The notes beneath the pieces were generated by a model. That model made no database searches. It was not told the origin of the DNA and saw nothing but the letters and a program-made list of their open reading frames with translations. This document shows positions 58,458 through 64,000 of a DNA stretch of 64,000 nucleotides, piece after piece. This DNA comes from Trichomonas vaginalis G3 (Eukaryota; Parabasalia; Trichomonadida; Trichomonadidae): NCBI RefSeq assembly GCF_026262505.1, contig NC_067206.1:38453660-38517659 (forward strand). The letters are read 5' to 3'. Both the position numbers and the translations under genes were made by a program. Within the stretch, counting starts at the first letter, position 1, and every line of letters starts with the position of its first letter.

Positions 58458-59762
58458 ATGTCAACAATCGGCACAACAACAATTCAAACAACTACAGCAC
58501 CAAACTCTTTAGTCATGAACCCAACTTCAATGTTAGTAGAGATGAAAAGCTTCATTCCTTCTTCATATACTTTCGAAACAAAAATCCAGAAGATAAAGCA
58601 AGAACTTTTAACAAGTAATTTAGACTGTAGTGCGAAAGATGAAACAAATGAACAGTATCTTTATGAAATGCAGGATATTATTGACCATCTACCTAAACTT
58701 CCTGAAATACAACAACAAAAACTAACCATTCCCGAATTTGACGAAATAGAAGTCAGACTGACTGACTCAGTAGAAATAAAGAAGTTCATACGAAAGGTAA
58801 ACTATGAATTCCTTGGATTTCATTGCAACCACAAAGTCATGGACATTGACCTTTACAAATCCGAAGAATTTAAGACCTACGACAACTTTGTTTCGTTAGT
58901 TGCAAAATGTGTATGGCAGATAAGAGATAAAGATAGAAGAGGTAAAGTATGGAATGAACAGATAAAACCCGCAACTTTTGAGTTAAAGAAAACCATTGAC
59001 GCCTTAGTCATACTAGCAGGTAAGATTTCAATGTACAATGCTAAAATGAACCCACAATGTTCAAAATGTAAAGCAGCAATGAGGAAATATAACTACTCCG
59101 TCAAAGAGATAGAACGTATGCGAAACGACTATGCTGACTTAAAGACAGAAATGTCAAACAATGAGTTTGAAACAGTTGGAAAGATAGACAATGACACCAA
59201 AGTGGTTAGAATAGGTGATTTAAACGTAAGATACTCAAAGAAATACAACAAATATTCTTTGTCAGACATTTTATCTCCATCTGGAAAGAAAGCAAAGGAC
59301 TGGGTTAGAATTGCTTCTACTCAGAAAATTTTGACAAGAAATCCTGAGCTTATGATATCGGTAAGATTCTATGGAACTACAGCATATCTCATCGACAAAA
59401 GTCTTATACCAATAGTTTTGTTATGGTTAGACCCAGTTGTTGGATATAATTTCATAACATATGGTTCGTTCGACTCAGAACGTTGCAGTGAAGGCTTACT
59501 TTACATCGTTCAGAAACCGAAGGACTTCAACACAAAAAGATATAAGATAGGAAGGACATATAATATAACTCTAAGATATGACAGTACAGTCAATAGAGTC
59601 AAGGTTGTGTTGGTTAACGATATGAGAGCTGCTGAAACAGAACTACTTGAAAAGTTTGAGAAAATGTATGGTGCTCCCATAAAAGGTAAAGAAACGTTTG
59701 AAGTAGATGAGATAGATAAAGCTATAAAATTATTTGACGAAGTTGCTGAAAAATACATGTAA
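58458..59762 (+). CDS. KilA-N + GIY-YIG-like (T5orf172/MUG113) fusion, 434 aa
   Basis: I start at ATG 58458 (MSTIGTTTIQTTTAPNSLVM), preceded by an AT-rich leader; the frame is open further upstream but without a credible start. Residues 1-245 are helical with a CSKCKAAM pair of cysteines near 200; residues ~248-345 are a KilA-N domain (VVRIGDLNVRYSKKYNKYSL ... PIVLLWLDPVVGYNFITYGS); residues ~345-430 are a GIY-YIG-like T5orf172 domain (GLLYIVQKPKDFNTKRYKIG, RTYNI, AAETELLEKF). In viruses such fusions are thought to be DNA-binding nucleases or regulators. Confidence 0.75.
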   Translation: MSTIGTTTIQTTTAPNSLVMNPTSMLVEMKSFIPSSYTFETKIQKIKQELLTSNLDCSAKDETNEQYLYEMQDIIDHLPKLPEIQQQKLTIPEFDEIEVRLTDSVEIKKFIRKVNYEFLGFHCNHKVMDIDLYKSEEFKTYDNFVSLVAKCVWQIRDKDRRGKVWNEQIKPATFELKKTIDALVILAGKISMYNAKMNPQCSKCKAAMRKYNYSVKEIERMRNDYADLKTEMSNNEFETVGKIDNDTKVVRIGDLNVRYSKKYNKYSLSDILSPSGKKAKDWVRIASTQKILTRNPELMISVRFYGTTAYLIDKSLIPIVLLWLDPVVGYNFITYGSFDSERCSEGLLYIVQKPKDFNTKRYKIGRTYNITLRYDSTVNRVKVVLVNDMRAAETELLEKFEKMYGAPIKGKETFEVDEIDKAIKLFDEVAEKYM

Positions 59763-60173
59763 AAATAACGTTTACCATGTAAAACGCTTATAAAATAACT
59801 GGGGTAGAAAAGAGGTTAGAAAACAGGTTATATCTAACCATCTACCCTAAAATATATTTTTTGGTCATTTACGCTCATTACGAAGAAGAAGTTTCGACAA
59901 AACATATATGAAGAAGTTTCGACAAAACATATATGAAGAAGTCTTGACAAAAATATATGAAGAAGTCTTGACAAAACATTTACGATGAAATCATGAAAAT
60001 TCATGAAAATTCACGAGGGTAGAAAAGAGGTTAGAAAACAGGTTATATCTAACCTTCTACCCTAAAATATATTTTTGCTGAAAAATGACCAAATTTCATG
60101 AATTTCCTTAAGATAGAAAAAATAACGCTAATTTTATTTTATTTATTTTTTTATTTTGTATGTAAGGACAGAT
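59763..60173. promoter_or_regulatory. Intergenic region with palindromic repeats
   Basis: GGTTATATCTAACC-type repeats at about 59800-59850 and 60015-60065 surround degenerate GACAAAACATATATGAAGAA units. Counterpart of 32450-32844. No gene. Confidence 0.6.
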
Positions 60174-60951
60174 ATGACAACAACAGAGAACACAAACAGT
60201 TATAGTCCATGAAGCTATAAATGAAGAATATGAGTGGGTTCAGTTTAACAAACAACTCCGTCTCATTCGTTCGGTCAAAGACGATATGTACCAAATGCAA
60301 AGTATTTTGACAGCATGTTTTGCTCCAGATACTATGAAACCACAAGATTGGTTTGAATTAAATAGCACTCATGAACTCCTCAGTGAGTTTGAACATGTAG
60401 AACTTAAAAAGATGTACCAAGACAGACAAAACTTACCATCACATCTAAAAGGTATATATGTTCATAAGTTCCTAGTTAGTTCAATAGCAATGTGGGCTTC
60501 ACCTCGTTATGCTTGGTATGTTTGTAAACTTCTTGACGAACTTTGTACAAAGCAGAGAGAAGATATGATGAAAGAAGACAAAAACATACAGAAAAGAATA
60601 CCACGTTCGGTACCAAAAGGAAAGGAAAAGAACTATAAGTATATGATTTACACTGAAGAGATGGAAAATGAAGAAGACAGAGATATGGTTATGTTGCATT
60701 TAGTCAGAAGAAACAACAAAAGCTTTTACGACCTTGCTAAGATTTACAAATCTGACAGAAATTGGTTCTATCGCGAAAACTTACCGATTTCAATGACACC
60801 GAATGAAGATGTTAAACAGATAGTTCAAGATACGTTACCTCAAACACACTATGATATGAAAGGTTGTACAATACTTACCTTCAAAGAAGATTTGCCATTG
60901 TTAAAGGAAAAAATAACAGAGTATTTTGACAACTTCAAACAAGTAGGGTAA
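60174..60951 (+). pseudogene. KilA-N domain protein (element 2)
   Basis: Contains the KilA-N part found in the element-1 gene at 32042 and the C-terminal half found in the element-1 gene at 31146, so the two elements differ in how these modules are combined. Broken near the start. Confidence 0.65.
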
Positions 60952-60961
60952 ATTTCAATCT

Positions 60962-61063
60962 TTATTTTTCAAGCTTGCCTTTTACATTCTGCCTGAGGAA
61001 GTCTTTAACAAGCTCGTTAATTTCAATTAGATAAATTGCTTCGTCTAAGGGGTCAAGCTCCAT
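60962..61063 (-). CDS. Micro-ORF, 33 aa (PLDEAIYLIEINE family)
   Basis: Counterpart of 31035-31136 at the edge of the iteron array; reads MELDPLDEAIYLIEINELVK. Confidence 0.45.
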   Translation of the reverse strand: MELDPLDEAIYLIEINELVKDFLRQNVKGKLEK

Positions 61064-61065
61064 AC

Positions 61066-61625
61066 TGAGTCAGTACAATATTGTACTTTTTCAAGACAAT
61101 GTTGTATAAATTCAGTACAATATTGTACTTTTTCAAGACAATGTTGTATAAATTCAGTACAATATTGTACTTTTTCAGAACAATGTTGTATAAATTCAGA
61201 ACAATGTTGTATAAATTCAGTACAATGTCTCTCAAATTTGAGTACGGCTGTACTTTTTCAGAACAAGTCTTGAACTTTTTCAGAACAATGTTGTACTTTT
61301 TCAAGACAATGTTGTACTTTTTCAAGACAATGTTGTACTTTTTCAAGACAATGTTGTACTTTTTCAGAACAATGTTGTATAAATTCAGTACAATATTGTA
61401 CTTTTTCAGAACAATGTTGTATAAATTCAGTACAATGTCTCTCAAATTTGAGTACGGCTGTACTTTTTCAGAACAAGTCTTGAACTTTTTCAGAACAATG
61501 TTGTACTTTTTCAAGACAATGTTGTACTTTTTCAAGACAATGTTGTACTTTTTCAAGACAATGTTGTACTTTTTCAAGACAATATTGTACTTTTTCAAGA
61601 CAATATTATATTGTTTCAGAACAAA
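61066..61625 (-). repeat. Iteron-like array of element 2, ~21-bp unit
   Basis: Reverse-complement counterpart of 30488-31028, again with two insets containing CTCAAATTTGAG next to GTACGGCTGTAC, one base off the perfect palindrome of element 1. Copy order differs from element 1. Confidence 0.85.
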
Positions 61626-61645
61626 GACGGTTAAGACACAAACGA

Positions 61646-61729
61646 ATGTCCGACGTCCCACCTACTGAACCCGTTCCACAGCCAGAAGAACCGACAGCCC
61701 CAGCACCACAACAGACTTACTACGACTAA
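61646..61729 (+). CDS. Proline-rich micro-ORF, 27 aa
   Basis: MSDVPPTEPVPQPEEPTAPA, ending QTYYD. The stop lies 11 bases before the stop of the convergent ATPase gene. Counterpart 30395-30472. Confidence 0.35.
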   Translation: MSDVPPTEPVPQPEEPTAPAPQQTYYD

Positions 61730-61739
61730 ACATTATTTT

Positions 61740-62615
61740 TCAAGCTTGACTTTTTACAATTTGAACTTTGTTCGCGTAGGTATGAATTCTGAAAGAAGTA
61801 TGAGGGTCTTGTATGACTTTGTACTTCTCCCATAGTTCATGTCTGTCAAACTTACCTGCCATGGACTCTTTCATAAGTTCCATGAAATCGTCTTCGGACA
61901 ATCCAGGGAAGAGTATAATGTCAGTAAGTATTCTTTTAACATCCTTACTTAAACTCTTTGCTGTCTGTACACAAATGACAACTGAGATGTTAAAGTGTCT
62001 GAGCTTCTTAAGAATTCGACACATATCTTGTTCTCTGTTCTTTAACAAAGGATGAGAAGCAAAGTCATCTAAGATAAGAAGACATCTATGAGGGTACGTT
62101 TTCCAATCGTAAGATTGCAATTTCTTCGAAATGTATTCTATCTCTTTCTGTTTGTTTCTGAAGTGTTTCTTCTCTAATATTCTCTGCATTTCCTCATTTG
62201 GGTCTTTAAACTTCGAGTTTATATACTCATTTATAGCATTATACTTCAAAACTCTTCTTTGGTACTTCTTTATCCAATCTAACAACTCAGAGTCTTTTAT
62301 ACATACTAACTTAGACTTTTTTATAATATCTTTGAACGAATTTACGGTTTGGTCAAATTGACCAGAAGTACTACAAATGACTACTAACTCATAGAATGGG
62401 TTCTTCTCATCTAGTTCTTGTTGTTGTGCAGCCATTTTAAGATAAGTGAAAGTCTTACCCGACCCAGGTGGTGCAATTAGACCTGTTATACCATTCTGAG
62501 CAAATAAGAACTTGTCATGTATGGGTTTTATCTGAGCATTTTCTAACTTTCTCTTGTTCTTCTTCAAAACATTCTCAAATTTCTTGTCAATGTCAGCAAA
62601 CTTTTTTTCTAACAT
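61740..62615 (-). CDS. FtsK/HerA-type genome-packaging ATPase (element 2)
   Basis: Start placed at MLEKKFADIDKKF (62615), matching element 1; 291 aa. Walker A APPGSGKTF, Walker B CLLILDDFA. Open throughout. Confidence 0.85.
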   Translation of the reverse strand: MLEKKFADIDKKFENVLKKNKRKLENAQIKPIHDKFLFAQNGITGLIAPPGSGKTFTYLKMAAQQQELDEKNPFYELVVICSTSGQFDQTVNSFKDIIKKSKLVCIKDSELLDWIKKYQRRVLKYNAINEYINSKFKDPNEEMQRILEKKHFRNKQKEIEYISKKLQSYDWKTYPHRCLLILDDFASHPLLKNREQDMCRILKKLRHFNISVVICVQTAKSLSKDVKRILTDIILFPGLSEDDFMELMKESMAGKFDRHELWEKYKVIQDPHTSFRIHTYANKVQIVKSQA

Positions 62616-62651
62616 ATTTTTAGAAAAATTAAAATTTTTATCTTTTTGAAA

Positions 62652-63109
62652 ATGTCTAGCGATTTCGCTATCTATATTCGAGACAAACTTTTCGACAGCA
62701 AAACATCTGTCGACCATAAAATCTTACATAGTGTAAACAAGAAAGGTGAATTTGTTCTAAAGTTCTGTTTCTGGGAATATGACAAGAACCATAAAACATT
62801 AGGCAGAGAAGTCTTTAAGTTTGTCAATGACAGACTTGTTGACAGAGATGACGCCTCTTGGAGAGATGAAGTCCAACAAAAGTTCTTAGAATGCAAAGAA
62901 GACACATGCGCTGTTCTTGAAGATGAAATAGGAAACAGAATAGAAGAGCTATTAAAGGACAAAGAACTTTTACATAAATATGGTTCTGAGAAATTTGACA
63001 TAACTCCACCAGAAAAGAAGAAGAAGAAGAGAGAAGAAAGAAAAGAAAGTAGAAGAAGAGAAGAAAGAACCTGAACCAGTTCCAGAGAAAAAGAAATTTG
63101 ACATGTAAA
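62652..63109 (+). pseudogene. Unrecognised lysine-tailed protein (element 2)
   Basis: Counterpart of 29012-29467; divergent from the ATPase. Broken near its 3' end. Confidence 0.5.
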
Positions 63110-63124
63110 AATAAAATTTTATTT

Positions 63125-63544
63125 TTAGAACATTTCTGGGTCAATGTCAATGTTCTCTTCCTCTTTAGGGGCAAACACTGGCTTAGACTCTAAAATCTTT
63201 TTACCTAATTTACCTTGAACTTCAACTATCTTAGACTCATAATATTCATAGTCGTCTGCTTTCTTTGGTTCATAAGGTATAACAAGTTTGTATGCTTTGC
63301 CTTCTTTAAGGTTTGAGAACCTTCTGTCAAAATTTTCTTTGACTGCTAACAAACCTTCTATGTCTAAGTCTTCAAATTTCGCACCATTTTTAGTCACAAT
63401 AGCAAACTTAACAGGTTCGATGTTCCAAACTTTGTCAAATGTAGACTTTTCAAAATGGTAGAAGTAAACATTCAAATATATGAATGGGTCTAGTTCTTCT
63501 TTGACTTCTGTCATGTACTTGTTGACTGAAATATATTTCGTCAT
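63125..63544 (-). CDS. Acidic-tailed protein next to the helicase (SSB-like?), 139 aa
   Basis: Open frame MTKYISVNKYMTEVKEELDP; the body has KFAIVTKNGAKFEDLDIEGL and YKLVIPYEPKKADDYEYYES, with beta-like segments as in an OB fold, and the end is EEENIDIDPEMF. An acidic tail ending in Phe is the hallmark of bacterial SSB and some phage SSB proteins. Position beside the helicase supports a replication role. The assignment is tentative. Confidence 0.45.
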   Translation of the reverse strand: MTKYISVNKYMTEVKEELDPFIYLNVYFYHFEKSTFDKVWNIEPVKFAIVTKNGAKFEDLDIEGLLAVKENFDRRFSNLKEGKAYKLVIPYEPKKADDYEYYESKIVEVQGKLGKKILESKPVFAPKEEENIDIDPEMF

Positions 63545-63579
63545 CTTTTCTATCGGATAAAAAAATATTTTTTTTAAAT

Positions 63580-64000
63580 TTACTCAGAAAAATTTTTCTT
63601 TGTATATACGCCGTTCTGTATGTCTAAAAGATTTTTGACATTTGCCAAGAATGTACGTTTAGAAGCTGCCATATAACCATACTCTTGACAATATTGTTTA
63701 TATGAATCGTACAATGACCTTTCATCTAAACACTCAAAGTTAGTCTCATCTATAAACAGTTCATATACACTCTTGTTTGCTTCTAACAATGTTTGTCTTT
63801 CTTCGGTATGTGGAATTTGTCTTGGATTGAAGTTAGAAATATCTAATGTCATGAAATATGAGAACAAGTGGTTGTAAAAGTTAGGTGTCAAAGTTTCTGC
63901 TAAGTCGTCAAAATATTCTGTATCTTGCATATGAGAATCTGACGTTCTGACAACTACATATCTTCTGTCAGAACTTTCTAACTTCATCGGAACAACATTG
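63580..64000 (-). CDS. SF3 helicase (element 2), cut by the window end
   Basis: C-terminal part of the helicase: begins in the window with the MKLESSDRRYVVVRTSDS region after motif C and runs to KKNFSE. The rest lies beyond base 64000, so whether it is whole cannot be judged. Confidence 0.7.
   Translation of the reverse strand, partial: NVVPMKLESSDRRYVVVRTSDSHMQDTEYFDDLAETLTPNFYNHLFSYFMTLDISNFNPRQIPHTEERQTLLEANKSVYELFIDETNFECLDERSLYDSYKQYCQEYGYMAASKRTFLANVKNLLDIQNGVYTKKNFSE

Larger units (their letters stand above)
48529..64000. mobile_element. Element 2: second Polinton of the same family, cut by the window end
   Basis: Starts with the same A-run and GGTAGTGGGGCTTCC as element 1 and carries the same genes in mirrored order: methyltransferase first, then fibre, integrase, KilA-N genes, ATPase and helicase. 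It therefore lies inverted relative to element 1, 4.7 kb away. The capsid half and right TIR are outside the window. Better preserved than element 1, with about five breaks in the visible part. Confidence 0.9.

Noticed and set aside
61053-61668. Repetitive 195-202-codon frames on both strands of the element-2 array
   Set aside because: Same artefact of a 21-bp repeat as in element 1.

Overview
The window looks like part of a trichomonad genome (Trichomonas/Tritrichomonas type; this is inference). It is AT-rich, its few host genes are intronless, and two of them end in a TAAA stop/polyadenylation overlap. Most of it is built from large Polinton/Maverick-type elements. Only three cellular genes are convincing: two coiled-coil proteins (11103-11789 and 12152-15352) and a membrane-anchored glycosyltransferase-like protein (16145-17632, minus).

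Layout. (1) About 420-10606: an old virus-like element ('element 3') with its own packaging ATPase, double-jelly-roll-type major capsid protein, minor-capsid-like genes, small amphipathic proteins and a phage-like tail-fibre gene. No terminal repeats were found, so its ends are uncertain. (2) 10607-17979: host genes. (3) 17980-19795 and 43873-44179: copies of a short TA-flanked DNA transposon (MITE), one of them split by the next element. (4) 19796-43872: a complete 24-kb Polinton ('element 1') with ~0.9-kb terminal inverted repeats and a 6-bp target duplication TCTATA; the empty site survives in the neighbouring MITE copy. (5) 44180-48528: gene-free DNA holding two remarkable arrays of long, near-perfect hairpins. 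(6) 48529-64000: a second Polinton of the same family in inverted orientation ('element 2'), cut by the window end.

Elements 1 and 2 carry a retroviral-type integrase, an SF3 (D5/DUF5906-like) helicase, a packaging ATPase, an adenine methyltransferase, several KilA-N proteins (one fused to a GIY-YIG-like domain), a phage-collar tail fibre, capsid proteins and many small proteins. I see no family-B DNA polymerase in the complete element 1. Elements 1 and 3 are broken (roughly a dozen or more breaks in element 1, about half a dozen in element 3); the visible part of element 2 is better preserved, with about five. All three share a start-site motif (TTTTTA, 10-13 nt, then ATG in an AAATG context) and a family of palindromic intergenic repeats.

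The most unusual structure is the hairpin region at 44830-47148. The first array has about 18 consecutive stem-loops with 20-28-bp arms in which two hairpin classes alternate with a period near 125 bp; arm sequences differ between units while pairing is kept. A second array of five related hairpins follows at 46639-47148. It resembles a polycistronic small-RNA precursor, but nothing in the sequence proves it is transcribed.
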